In this document: positions 20,767 through 30,387 of the stretch, one piece after another | Layout of the letters: each line of letters opens with the position of its first letter | Position numbering within the stretch: the first letter of the stretch is position 1 | From: Hondaea fermentalgiana | Lineage: Eukaryota > Sar > Bigyra > Thraustochytrida > Thraustochytriidae | Reading direction: 5' to 3' | DNA length: 64,000 nt | Assembly: GCA_014084085.1 (NCBI GenBank) | Contig: NPFB01000025.1 | Span: forward strand, 171,642-235,641 | Program-made: the position numbers and the translations under genes | The notes under the pieces: generated by a model | Database searches by the model: none | What the model saw: only the letters and a program-made list of their open reading frames with translations | Told to the model about the DNA's origin: nothing

Positions 20767-21449
20767 CCTCGTCCGGCAAGTTCGGGTTCTGCTCGAGTTC
20801 TTGGGCTTGGGGTTCCCCAGCTCGAGGACCCAGCTCTCACCGCTGGGACGCGAGCGAGAACCTGCGCAACGTGGACTTTTCTCCGCCCGCCGTCGACAAC
20901 GAGGACGACGCGCATGAGAAGGAGAGTGAAGAGGATAATGATGATGAGGCGGGGCTGCTGAGAGAGAGGGGGAGCAACAGGGAGAGGGAGAGCATCAGGT
21001 TTCTTTTGTGTCGACCTGCGCACGGTTGAAGTGGAGTGAAGATTCTCGGGGCGTCTGGCTTGACTCGAGCCGGAGGCGAATGAGTATTCAAGGTGGGAAG
21101 GAGAACGATAGCCAGGTAGGTTGATTGATGCCGAGCGTCTGTAGTCTATGTATAGGTAGTACGGTATGGCAAGGGAAGGCCCTGGGGAAAGATGTTTCAA
21201 GACGTTGGTTCGGCGTGGTGGCACATTTCCCTGATAAGAGAGAAAGGCTTGCGTGTTTTCAGGTTGGAGACGAGACAAGTCCGCAGCAGCAGCCGCATGG
21301 TAGTCTTGCCAATGATTTTGTTCACTTTTATAATGGAAATAAGGTTCAATTGCCAAGCTTGACTTGTCTTGTCTTGGCTCCGCTCAAGCTCTGTGTGCAA
21401 CGACATTGGAGATCCTTCCCCTCCGCCTTCCCGGCGCTCGGGCCGTTCA
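20767..21449. other. intergenic spacer
   Basis: This 683-bp region lies between two minus-strand genes. It contains GA-rich repeats around 20930-21000. Several open frames exist on both strands, but none shows domain-like composition. Confidence 0.5.
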
Positions 21450-22091
21450 TCAGAGTAATGAATAGTCAACGTCGCTCGTAGACTCGACTGTCTGCTTGAT
21501 GCGATCTAGAAGCTCGACGTGGGCGCGGAGAGCTCTTCTCGTCACGTACCAGGAAATGAGGCGCGGGGCATGCACACTGAGCTCCTCGTGCAGGACAACT
21601 GCGCCGTGGTGCTCGGAGAGACTCCACACCGATGTGATACAGACCCCAAAGTTAAGGTAAGCAGCAGTCACGATCCGATTCTCGTGTGTTTGAAGCACAT
21701 CAAGGCGATACTTTTGCGCAAAGAAAGGCGAAGGAATGCACCCTATTGATTCCCAGACCTTGTAGCGATGGAGCTCGTACGATTGAGATTGGTCTTTTCT
21801 GTGCGAGGATGACATGGATGAATTCATTCGTGAATAAGAAGAAGAAGAGCCTGATGACCTTGAAGCACTTCGTGAGAAATCGTACTCTTGGGGATCCACT
21901 GCTGACCTGGAATGCGCAAGGCTAGCATGGTGTCCCGCAACAACGCCCGTTGGAGAGTCACGGACGCATTCCGTGCGGACAACATGCGGATGCAAGGTGT
22001 TGATGTGTGCGAAGCTCCTCAGCAGACTCATGACAGCCTCCGCGGAGCTGTCGATCTCTACGACATTGACCACAGAGCTCGTCTCGTTCAT
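21450..22091 (-). CDS. START/SRPBCC-like lipid-binding domain protein
   Basis: The 213-aa product has the helix-grip pattern of the SRPBCC/START superfamily. A first strand and helix (VVEIDSSAEAVMSLLRSF) are followed by a Ser-rich insert at about 75-100. Middle strands come next (VWESIGCIPSPFFAQKYRL, RIVTAAYLNFGVCITSVWSL), and a long C-terminal helix closes the domain (ARRALRAHVELLDRIKQTVE). Such domains bind lipids or other hydrophobic ligands in a cavity. No signal peptide or membrane helix is seen, so a cytosolic location is expected. The ligand cannot be inferred. Confidence 0.65.
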   Translation of the reverse strand: MNETSSVVNVVEIDSSAEAVMSLLRSFAHINTLHPHVVRTECVRDSPTGVVAGHHASLAHSRSAVDPQEYDFSRSASRSSGSSSSYSRMNSSMSSSHRKDQSQSYELHRYKVWESIGCIPSPFFAQKYRLDVLQTHENRIVTAAYLNFGVCITSVWSLSEHHGAVVLHEELSVHAPRLISWYVTRRALRAHVELLDRIKQTVESTSDVDYSLL

Positions 22092-22233
22092 GGCTTTCCT
22101 CTTTGCTGGGTCGCCAGGCGGCTATTCTCTCAACGTTGACACCACGACCTCGCAGGCGGTCTCCACGAGTTGTCTGCCTTTCTGACTGTTTGTCTGAATG
22201 TGTGTCTGTCTTCGGCCAGCGCGCTGCCGACCT

Positions 22234-22283
22234 GCGATGAGCTGTCCTCAGACTATTCGCGATGAGCCGTCCTCAGACTATTC
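22234..22283. repeat. 25-bp direct tandem duplication
   Basis: Two adjacent 25-bp copies starting GCGATGAGC differ by one base (T or C at position 10) and end CAGACTATTC. Confidence 0.9.
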
Positions 22284-22347
22284 GCGATTCGCGTGTCGTG
22301 GCTGCACGTGCTCGGTTGCCCCGTCCCGCGAAAAGCCTCCTTCTCAA

Positions 22348-22374
22348 ATGGTATGGTATGGTATGGTATGGTAT
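22348..22374. repeat. (TATGG)n microsatellite
   Basis: About five units of ATGGT/TATGG. Confidence 0.95.
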
Positions 22375-23300
22375 TCGTAGGGTCGCACTCGCAGCAACAA
22401 GAAGGTATGGACCTCGCTCCGGGCCTGGGGCCTTGGGCTTCTCCCTCACCCTTTTTCTTCGCGTTGTTCTTCTTCTTGAGTCGGCGGGTCCTCGGCCCCG
22501 GCGCTAATGCCGGAGCCGCTGGGCCGTCGTCGTCGTCGCCACCGCCGCCGGCTGTGACGCCCGCCCGGTCTCTCTCGTCGCCGCCGGCGGCCCTCGCCTT
22601 CGCGTTCGCGTTCTGCTGCCTCCTGCTCCTCGGCGGCGCGCGCGAGGGCGGAAAGTACGCCTCGTACCGCAAGATGGACGGACGGCGATGGGACGCTGAC
22701 GCGATACTAACCCAAAACACGTGCAGGGCAGCTCCCTGACCCGGCTGACGGCCAGGTCAAGCGCCTGACCTGGCCCCTGCATTCTCTCTGCCTCCTTCTT
22801 CTTCTTCTTCTTCTTCTCTGACCCCATCTTGGTGGCTGCTTCGATGGACGATTGATTGCCTTGTTCGCCGACTCCAGCTTGGTCTTCATCTCGGTCTCGA
22901 TTCAGTCCTTTGCTTGGCCATGGTGGATGGAGGATCATCTTGTTCTTCGAATCGATATTGGCCGTCTCCATCTTGGTCTGCTTCTTCATCTTGGACTTGT
23001 TCATTTTGGTCTTCTTCACCTTCTGCTTCGATGGACGAGCAAACGACCAAAGCCGCGCGGCATTGAGCCGAGGCGAGCCGAGGCGAGGCGAGGGCCGCGG
23101 CACGAGAGGACGCAGCGCCAGGAGCGAGCTTGGACGCCGCAGCCGGTGGCGACGGCGACGGCGACGGCGGGACGATTCGCGTGAGGCCCTCGCTGCCAGA
23201 GCGCGACGCCGAGGTCGCGCGCTCTCGCGCAGAGCGCGACGCAAAGCGGAGATAAATAGGGCGCAGGTCTTCGCGCGGCAAAAACACAGGCGGAGGCAAG

Positions 23301-24441
23301 ATGATCTTGTGTCCTGTGCTCATGTTGAGGGAGATCCGGGCAGAGGTCCTGGACGAGGAACCGCCCAAGCCCAAAGGAGGAGGTTTGCTTCCGATGGTGG
23401 CCGTCTGGGCGACGGCCGGGTTTGCGGCGCAAACGATGCGCGAGTACGCCTTTGCAAGAGCTTGGCCTGAATTTGAGCAGATTGGACCGCTTCCTGATCT
23501 TGTACACGATAATGTGCAACCGAGCGCAGCGCCCGTTGCTCTTTTTCTCTTTGGCGCAGTCGCTATGCTTGCGATCGTGATCGGAAGAGCGTATCTTCGC
23601 AACAACGATTGCGGCATTCGTCTCTTGCGGCGTGTACTCTATCTTCATGGTCTTTTGATGGTTCTACATGCGGTACGTAGCCTTGAATTACTTTCTCCCA
23701 TCCATCCGTGGCCAGCTCAACTAACCTTACCATTCATTGCCGTGGTGCAAACGATGGCTACAGACGGTCCGCCTCGGGACGACGCTGCCATATCTCGAGG
23801 CTGACGACCGCACTTTGGTGCTTTCATTCTTCGCGCCTCCAGGCTTCATTGTGGGTCAAATCGAGCTCGTTCTCATCGCGACCTTTCTCGCCATGTGGAG
23901 CGACGACCTTTCACCGCTTACCAAGACAGTCTCCCTTGTTTATGCCTTCATTGCGCTTGTCGCTAAAGTGGCGTCTCAAGAAGCGTATACCGTGGACGTA
24001 TTGAGTACGCTCTGCTTCAGTGTACCAATCATGCTTTTACATGCTCGCTCGCTCAAATTCTGGGTACGAGCCAGTCCAAACAAGTCTGCAGCGGGACTAT
24101 CTTCGCAACATGCTGATACACATCGCTCATGGTCTATCATTCTTGGAGATGAAACGTTACTGACATTGCGGCCCTTGGAACGCCGCGTTCTTGGACGTGC
24201 AGAACTTCCTGGTCCATGGGTCTCTCGCGCGCAGCTTCTCGTCTCCCCGCATCCACGCACGCCTGAAGCTCTTTGTGTAGAATGCATTGGACGTCACGGT
24301 GTCACCGTGCACGATGAAAAGTATGACACTGCATGGGAAGCTGATGCTGGCTCTACATTTGATTGGTTTCCTGACCAGAGCATTGAGATCGCCTCGCGCG
24401 AAGGTGAAGCCTACTTTCTCGCACTCGCGCAACCGAAATAG
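23301..24441 (+). CDS. sphingomyelin-synthase-like (PAP2_C) pseudoenzyme with FHA-like C-terminus, two exons
   Basis: Exons are 23301-23672 and 23764-24441; the 91-bp intron begins GTACGT, contains CTAAC and ends CAG, and splicing is in phase 0, giving 349 aa. Residues about 32-225 follow the sphingomyelin-synthase/PAP2_C layout: PLPDLVHD (63-70), an arginine-flanked pair of helices, LHATVRLGTTLP across the splice, and AYTVDVLST (198-206). In active enzymes the two catalytic histidines lie in SGH and in HDHYTVD. Here these read GQIE (155-158) and QEAYTVD, so both histidines are missing while the Asp remains. Residues about 250-349 resemble an FHA fold: LGR (267-269), WVSRAQ (276-281) and IGRHGVTV. 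The fusion implies a membrane scaffold rather than an enzyme; both domain calls are by eye. Confidence 0.7.
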
Positions 24442-24625
24442 TAATAGGCTTCCGTAGATCGACCGATTACTATAAAGGTTCAAAAGAGAAAAATGTCAAG
24501 CGATTACCCTTGCGAGAAGATGATTTGCTCAGCATTCCCGAAGAAAGGCAAAACCAAATACACTTTTGTTCGTCAATGATCGTAAAGAAAAGAAATGAAA
24601 AGATAAATCAACTTCACTTTAGGCC

Positions 24626-25342
24626 CTACTTGGGTGGCCACTGGATCGGCGTCTTGGGCTGGCGCAGCACACAGTGCGGCGAAGGGGCGTGGGCCTCCCA
24701 GTAGTCCTCCCCGAGCTTGGGAGCATACTTTTCCTGAAGGTCCTCGGGCACCCACGATTTCCAGTCTGCGAGCTGGACGCCGAGTGGCTGCGCCGAGCAG
24801 TACGGACGGCTGCCAGGACGCGCAAGATATTGCTGGTGGTACTGCTCGGCATAGTAAAAGGTATCGAGCGGTTTGACCTGAGTAGCAATGGGGCGACCAA
24901 GCTGCTCCTGATACTTGGCGATGGCCGCTTCGGCAATGCGCTTCTGGTCTTCGGTCGTGTAAAGCACAATGCTGCGGTATTGCGTGCCGCGATCGTTGCC
25001 CTGGCCGTTCACCTGAGTCGGATCGTGGCTCTGCAGGAACTGGCGGATAATGTCGACAAAGGAAATGTCTTCTGGCTTCCACGCCGCGCGCACCGCCTCC
25101 GCGTGGCCTGTGGCGCCTGTGCATACGGCCTCATACGACGGGTTCTCCATCGCGCCGCCCGCATACACGACGGCCGTGGAGTACATGCCCGGCATGCGCC
25201 AGAGGCCCACCTCTGATCCCCAGAAGCATCCATTGCCGAGGACGGTGGTCTCGTAGCCCTCAAAGTCTCCGGTCACCGGCGTCTTGAGGATGAAGTGCGG
25301 CTCCGTCACCTCGGAGCCCTGGCTGGCGCCGCTGTTGCCCAT
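24626..25342 (-). CDS. msrA: peptide methionine sulfoxide reductase A
   Basis: MsrA reduces methionine-S-sulfoxide in oxidised proteins, using thioredoxin as electron donor. From the ATG at 25342 the product is 238 aa. The catalytic motif GCFWG is at 38-42 with Cys39. Family segments YAGG, YEAVCTGATGHAEAV, SHDPTQVNGQGNDRGTQYRS and FYYAEQYHQQYL follow, and candidate resolving cysteines occur near the C-terminus. The reading frame continues open for another 209 codons to 25969. That extension contains three copies of a 14-aa acidic repeat and could be a long N-terminal region with targeting function, but its sequence is mostly simple repeat. I therefore chose the Met next to the conserved domain. 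Confidence 0.9.
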   Translation of the reverse strand: MGNSGASQGSEVTEPHFILKTPVTGDFEGYETTVLGNGCFWGSEVGLWRMPGMYSTAVVYAGGAMENPSYEAVCTGATGHAEAVRAAWKPEDISFVDIIRQFLQSHDPTQVNGQGNDRGTQYRSIVLYTTEDQKRIAEAAIAKYQEQLGRPIATQVKPLDTFYYAEQYHQQYLARPGSRPYCSAQPLGVQLADWKSWVPEDLQEKYAPKLGEDYWEAHAPSPHCVLRQPKTPIQWPPK

Positions 25343-26220
25343 GCTGGCCACGCCCCGTCTCGCGCCGCCGCCGCCTCCGCCTCGCGAGAGTCTCCGGGCG
25401 AGCGCGCGGGCCTGCGCGGCGAAAATCTTGCCCACCGCGCCTGCGTCCTCGTCCGCGTCCTCGTGCTCGTCCAGGTCGCGCGGGTTCGGGGTCTGCCCGA
25501 GCTCGAGCTCGTCCTCGTGCTCGCGCTCGTCCTCGTGCTCGTCCTCGTCCAGGTCGCGCGGGTTCGGGGTCTGCCCGAGCTCGTCCTCGTCCAGGTCGCG
25601 CGGGTTCGGGGTCTGCCCGAGCTCGTGCTCGTGCTCGCTGTGTGCTGCGTCTCCTCGGCGCCGCTCGGGCGGGCGTCGCGCGCACGCGGTTTTGCCGCCG
25701 GCCGTGCGCAGACTCGGGCCGCCTGCGTCTGCGTCTGCGTTTGCGGAGCTGGAGCTGCAGACGGAGCTGGAGTTGCAGATGCAGCTGGAGAAGATGGAGA
25801 AGATGGAGATAAAGATGCAGATGGAGAAGATGGAGAAGATGGAGAAGATGGAGATGGAGGAGATGAAGATATGGCTCCGGGCTCGCCGAGAGGGACCAGC
25901 TTCTCGAGCGCGCGAGGCGCGGCGTGCAGCACCGAGGCAGGGTCGCGAGCCCGACGCGGGGAGGAGCAAGCAGCGTCGATGACGACGATGGGGGCGTGAG
26001 TGAGGGGAGGCTGGGGAAGAAGATGAGCATGGCGGCCCTGAGCTAGCTAGCCAGCTAGCTGCTAGTTCGACAGCAGTCCGCCATCGAGGGCGGCAAGAAG
26101 GACGCCGACAGGGACCAGGACGTTCGTGGCGGCGACTCGCTCGACTTGGACTCGAGGGGCTCGTAGAGCAGAAACGCGGCGCGAAGAAGAAGAGGCGAGG
26201 TCCGGAAGAGCAGAAGATAG
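25343..26220. other. divergent spacer between msrA and gamma-CA with simple repeats
   Basis: This 878-bp region contains three 42-bp GC-rich units and a GGAGAAGAT-type purine run (about 25785-25870). Part of it may encode an N-terminal extension of MsrA. The last 250 bp before 26221 are the likely shared promoter. Confidence 0.5.
25463..25624. repeat. 42-bp GC-rich repeat, three copies
   Basis: Copies lie at 25463-25504, 25541-25582 and 25583-25624; the last two are adjacent and identical by eye. In the MsrA frame each encodes ELGQTPNPRDLDED or a variant. Confidence 0.85.
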
Positions 26221-27100
26221 ATGTTGGGCGCGATCGCGAGCCGAGCGGTGCGGCGGCACGGCCTTGTGACGACGCAGCGGCGGCTGCTGAGCAAGGAAGC
26301 CTTTGGCAGCTTCGAGCTCGATGGACCTGGCAAGGACGCCATCAAGCCGCGCGTAGCAGAGTCGGCGTGGATCGCGCCGAGCGCGACGCTTTTGGGTGAT
26401 ATTGAGATCGCCGAGGACGCCAGTGTCTGGTTCAATGTGGTCGTGCGCGGCGACCGCGATTTGATCCGCATCGGGAAGCGCACGAATATCCAGGACGGAT
26501 CGGTCCTCCACACGGACGCGGGTCGCGTCATGGACATTGGAGACGACGTTACGGTGGGCCACATGGCCATGCTGCACGGCTGCAAGATTCACAACAACAC
26601 GCTGATTGGCATTGGCGCGGTCGTTCTTGACGGGTACGTTTCATCCATACTTGCTTGATCTTCTTCATTCATTCTTTCTTTCTGCTTGTGCAAGTCAAGT
26701 GGCGGCGATGCCTTGTGTTCGCTCGCGCACAAAAAGGTATTGTAGAGGTGGGCGTCATTGAGCAGAGATGCTTTTTCTTTTCCTCCGTGATGGACGCAAG
26801 CCTTGACGCGATCAATCGTTTCGTAGACAGAGATGCTGACTTACTTGCTTACGTGTGTGCTTGTCATTCATCAATGCGCGTGTGTTATTTTGCAGAGCGG
26901 AGATCGGTCCGAATTGCCTCATCGGCGCCAACGCCCTCATCACCGAAGGCAAGAAGATTCCGGAAGGCTCTCTTGTGACCGGTGTCAACAAGGTGGCGCG
27001 GTCGCTGACGCCAGAAGAGATCGAGGGCCTCACGCGCAGCGCCGCAGGATATGTGCAGAACCAAAAGAGGTACCGTGCGACTCTGACCAAGACTGAGTGA
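26221..27100 (+). CDS. gamma-type carbonic anhydrase, mitochondrial, two exons
   Basis: Exons 26221-26633 and 26896-27100 join in frame across a 262-bp intron (GTACGT...TTTTGCAG), giving 205 aa. The product is a left-handed beta-helix protein of the gamma-CA/transferase-hexapeptide family. Zinc-ligand histidines are at 97 (VLHTD), 114 (VGH) and 119 (MLHG), all present. Other family motifs are RGDRDLIRIGKRTNIQDG and, in exon 2, AEIGPNCLIGANALI. The Arg-rich N-terminus (MLGAIASRAVRRHGLVTTQR) looks like a mitochondrial presequence. In plants and many protists such proteins form an extra domain on respiratory complex I. The gene is divergent from msrA. Confidence 0.93.
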
Positions 27101-27378
27101 GCCAAGAAAAAGAGAAAGTTCCAAGTAGCAGGCAGAGCAAGTGGTATATTTGTAATGAGTGTTTTGCAACAAGCAGTGTCCGTGTCCGAAGTACAAATTG
27201 TGGCACGCGCAGCACAACCGAAGGAGAAGAAGCGCTCGCGAAGCCTGGCGACGCCTCTCCCTCGCGATGATTAAAGCACATGCGATAACAGTACAATGCA
27301 ACCTTTGTGTCATGTGAAAGGGAGAATGTTGGGGGTGAAAGAAACGTGGATGGGCGAAAAGTGCGACCCTGTCTGCGT

Positions 27379-30300
27379 TTAGGTCGGCGAAAAAGGCAGG
27401 TTGAGTGCCCCTGCGGCCCAGTTGACGCCAAAGGAATCATCCGTCTTGGGGCCGGGGCCGAGGTTGTCAAAGTCGCTTTCCAACATTGACAAAGTCAGCG
27501 AGGCCATGCCACGGTCCAGATTGCCGTTGGTTTCAAGGGTGTCCCAATTCGGCATGGGCCCCAACGGAGAGATGAGCGCGTTTCCAGGCGCCGTCCGCGC
27601 CCCTCCCTGGCGTCGTGCGCTTTGCGAAAAGGGATGGTTCGCGGCTCTCTTTTGCGCAGAGTTTGGCGTATCCATCGCGTGATGGAGCTGGTGCTGGTGC
27701 TGATGCTGGTGCTGCATATGCGCTTGATGCGAATGCTGCATATGCGTCTGGTGCTGCAAGTGGCCTTGATGTTGGTGTTGCTGATGGTGGTGCGCGTGGC
27801 TGTGCTGGTGGTGCTGGTGACCTTGCTTGGCCTGCTGATGTTGATGCTGCATGACAAAGCGATGCGAAGGCGTCGTGACCGGCTGGTTGGCGTGCTTTGT
27901 CGACCCGGGCTGCAAAAAGAGATCCGTGTCGAGGCCTAGGCTAGCAAGATCGGCCTGCGAAAAGTCGAGGTTCATGTCACCACCGTGAAAGTCCCACTGC
28001 AACGGACCGACCGGGGAGGCCGCCGAGCTCATGGGCGGGACAAAGTGCATATCCAGGGGAGGCACCATGATAGGAAGTGCACCGGGCATGCCCCCGCTGC
28101 CACCGTGCTGCGCGTGCATCTGTTGGCCATGATGGGCGATGTGCTGGAGGTGCTGCGAATGTGCCTGGTTCGAGTGCGGCGTTCCATACGGAAAGTTCTG
28201 GCTGTGGAACTGCATGGAATCTTGCGCGGCCGCAGCAGCAGCGGCAGCAGCAGCGGCCTTTTTCTTTGATTGACGCGGCTTACGCGGCTTGGTGGCGCCA
28301 GTTGCGGAGCCAGCGCCATCCTTTTTGGGAGCTCGCTTGGCACGGGGCTTGGCTGGTTTCTTTTCCTTGACGGGCTTGCCATCGACGACGCCTTCGACGC
28401 CATTGCTGGCATTCGCCGCTGCAACGGCGGCCGCAGCAGCTTCGCTGGCCTTGGCGGCTGCCGACTTTTTCACGCGAGGTTTGCGTGCGGCCTGAGCTGT
28501 GGTGCCGGATGTTGACGCGGAGGCAGTCAGAGACGCTGCCGTGGCTGAGGCCGGAGGCGGTGGAGGCGGCGGTGGCACCGAGCCGTCTGCAGGAGCCATA
28601 AGACCCGAGCTCGCGGCCGTAAGGGCCACATCCGTCTTCTTTGGCTTCTTTTGCTTGGGCTTGGACTTTTGCTTGGGCTTCGTGGTGGCGGTGGCAGCGG
28701 CCGAAGCAGTGGTCATGGTGTTACCTACAATTTGGGCCTGTCCTGCTTGCTGCGCAATCTGCGGTTGAGACATTGCCTGCATCGGGGGCTGGGGCTGCTG
28801 CATCTGCGGCTGCATCTGCTGCTGCATCTGCATTGCCTGCATTTGATGCTGAGACTGATCTTGCATCGTGGGTTGTTGCGACGGGACCGGAGGCGGTGCC
28901 ACGGGCTTCTTCTTCACGACAGGGACGAGCGCAGGCAGTGGCAGCGGCAAGGCCGCCTTTGGCGGCTGCGGATCCACTGCCTTGCCCTTGTTGTCGGTAA
29001 TGGTGAGACCAAGCTTGAGCTGCCACTTTCGACGAATGGCCGAGTTCCAGCGGTTCTTGACAGCATTTTCGGGCCGACCAGGCAGCAACTTGGCAATTTC
29101 GCACCAGCGGTTTCCAAAGGTAGCCTGCGCAGTGACAAGAACTTTTTCCTCCTCTTCAGTCCATGCCGAGTGATCGATGGTGGGATCGAGATGATTGAAC
29201 CAGCGCTCGCGGCACTGCTTTCCAATGCGGCCGGGGATACGCTCGGCAATTTCGGACCACTTTGTAATTTTCCGCTCGATGCACGCGCGAATCATATTGT
29301 CCTCCTCCTCAGTCCACGGTCCCTTGACCAAGCCAGGCCGCAGCACCTTTTGCCATCGATGCAGACATTGCACGTCGGAACGCCGACCTCCCAGGTACTC
29401 TTCGCTGATTTTCTTCCACTTTGTTGCACCAATGGCCGTGACACCTTCGCGGAGCTTGGCATCCTCTTCTCGGGTCCAGCGGCCGCCTCCGCCTTGGCGG
29501 GGCTCCTCATCGTCGCTTTTCATGGGCCGAACACTCAGTGGATTGCTGCTGGCAATATTGACCGTGTTGGCGGTGCGAAGCGGTTGCGGCTGCGGCTGCG
29601 GCTGCGACTGCGACTGCGTCGGAGGTGGCGGACCTTGTCCCTGCACATGGGTTTTCGACATGGGCATGGGGAAGACGGTCTTCTTCATCATGGGAGGTCC
29701 CATATTTGCGCTGTTGTTTGTCATGATGTTGCCATTTGTGCTCTTGCCCATCAAGGTCGGGTTCGTGTTGGTGTTGTAGTGTTGGTAGTGCACGTTTTCG
29801 CGGTCCGTGTTGGACGAAGAAGAGGTCGAGGAAGAGGGTCCAGCTGACGCTGAGGTTGAAATTGTGAGCTTTTTCAGGGCATCTGCGTTCCCGCTGCCAT
29901 CGCTCTTGAACGGTGCACCGCCCTTTGTGCTGGGCGCAGGCACGTTGCTTGAGGTCGAGGCTGTCTGCGACGGCGCGAGCGACGACGACGTGGAAGTCAT
30001 CGAGGTCGCTGCGTTGGCGCAGGAGGAGGAGGAGGAGGAAGACGACGAGGAAGAGGTAGACGAGGACGACGAGGAGGAGGTGGCAGTTGAAAAGTTGCGA
30101 GGCTGCGCCAGACCCATGGGCGAGGATCCCGGAATGCTGACTGATGGGGCCTGCGAAGGGCTGCCCAGCTTGGTGTGTTGGGCCACCTGTTGGCGGAGGC
30201 GCTCATGATGAGGAAGCTGCGTGCGGTGCAGCGGAGAGGGCTGCAGGTTTTGCCTTTTAGCGTTGAGGCCTTTGGTGAATGCAAATGTAGCGAGGCTGGC

Positions 30301-30387
30301 GGGTGAAAATGCCGGCGAAGGCGGCTCATCGCGTTTGCCTGCAGCGACCCGCGGCGATGGGCTCGGACGATGCTGATGCATATTCAT
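27379..30387 (-). CDS. R1R2R3 MYB (MYB3R/c-Myb type) transcription factor
   Basis: The 1002-aa product carries three MYB repeats at about residues 302-350, 355-402 and 407-452. They are marked by RWTREEDAKLREGV, KGPWTEEEDNMIRAC with GRIGKQCRERWFNHL, and AWTEEEEKVL with GRPENAVKNRWNS. This is the three-repeat arrangement that binds MSA-type elements in cell-cycle genes of plants and protists. The 300-aa N-terminus is Ser-rich. The C-terminal half has Gln/Met-rich, poly-Ala with Lys-rich (PRKPRQSKKK), and strikingly His/Gln-rich tracts at about 840-905. These low-complexity parts are typical activation regions but could also drive condensation. No introns are needed. Confidence 0.92.
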   Translation of the reverse strand: MNMHQHRPSPSPRVAAGKRDEPPSPAFSPASLATFAFTKGLNAKRQNLQPSPLHRTQLPHHERLRQQVAQHTKLGSPSQAPSVSIPGSSPMGLAQPRNFSTATSSSSSSSTSSSSSSSSSSSCANAATSMTSTSSSLAPSQTASTSSNVPAPSTKGGAPFKSDGSGNADALKKLTISTSASAGPSSSTSSSSNTDRENVHYQHYNTNTNPTLMGKSTNGNIMTNNSANMGPPMMKKTVFPMPMSKTHVQGQGPPPPTQSQSQPQPQPQPLRTANTVNIASSNPLSVRPMKSDDEEPRQGGGGRWTREEDAKLREGVTAIGATKWKKISEEYLGGRRSDVQCLHRWQKVLRPGLVKGPWTEEEDNMIRACIERKITKWSEIAERIPGRIGKQCRERWFNHLDPTIDHSAWTEEEEKVLVTAQATFGNRWCEIAKLLPGRPENAVKNRWNSAIRRKWQLKLGLTITDNKGKAVDPQPPKAALPLPLPALVPVVKKKPVAPPPVPSQQPTMQDQSQHQMQAMQMQQQMQPQMQQPQPPMQAMSQPQIAQQAGQAQIVGNTMTTASAAATATTKPKQKSKPKQKKPKKTDVALTAASSGLMAPADGSVPPPPPPPPASATAASLTASASTSGTTAQAARKPRVKKSAAAKASEAAAAAVAAANASNGVEGVVDGKPVKEKKPAKPRAKRAPKKDGAGSATGATKPRKPRQSKKKAAAAAAAAAAAQDSMQFHSQNFPYGTPHSNQAHSQHLQHIAHHGQQMHAQHGGSGGMPGALPIMVPPLDMHFVPPMSSAASPVGPLQWDFHGGDMNLDFSQADLASLGLDTDLFLQPGSTKHANQPVTTPSHRFVMQHQHQQAKQGHQHHQHSHAHHHQQHQHQGHLQHQTHMQHSHQAHMQHQHQHQHQLHHAMDTPNSAQKRAANHPFSQSARRQGGARTAPGNALISPLGPMPNWDTLETNGNLDRGMASLTLSMLESDFDNLGPGPKTDDSFGVNWAAGALNLPFSPT

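Larger units (their letters stand above)
22092..23300. other. repeat-rich spacer
   Basis: This 1.2-kb region is upstream of both the START-like gene (minus) and the SMS-like gene (plus). It carries a 25-bp tandem duplication, a TATGG pentanucleotide run, a CTT run around 22794-22820 and purine/pyrimidine-skewed stretches. Open frames on both strands are Arg/Pro/Ala-rich and I do not call a gene. Confidence 0.5.

Noticed and set aside
22253..22739. Overlapping ORFs on both strands around the TATGG repeat
   Set aside because: Both are low complexity and repeat-derived; neither shows domain-like sequence or a convincing start.
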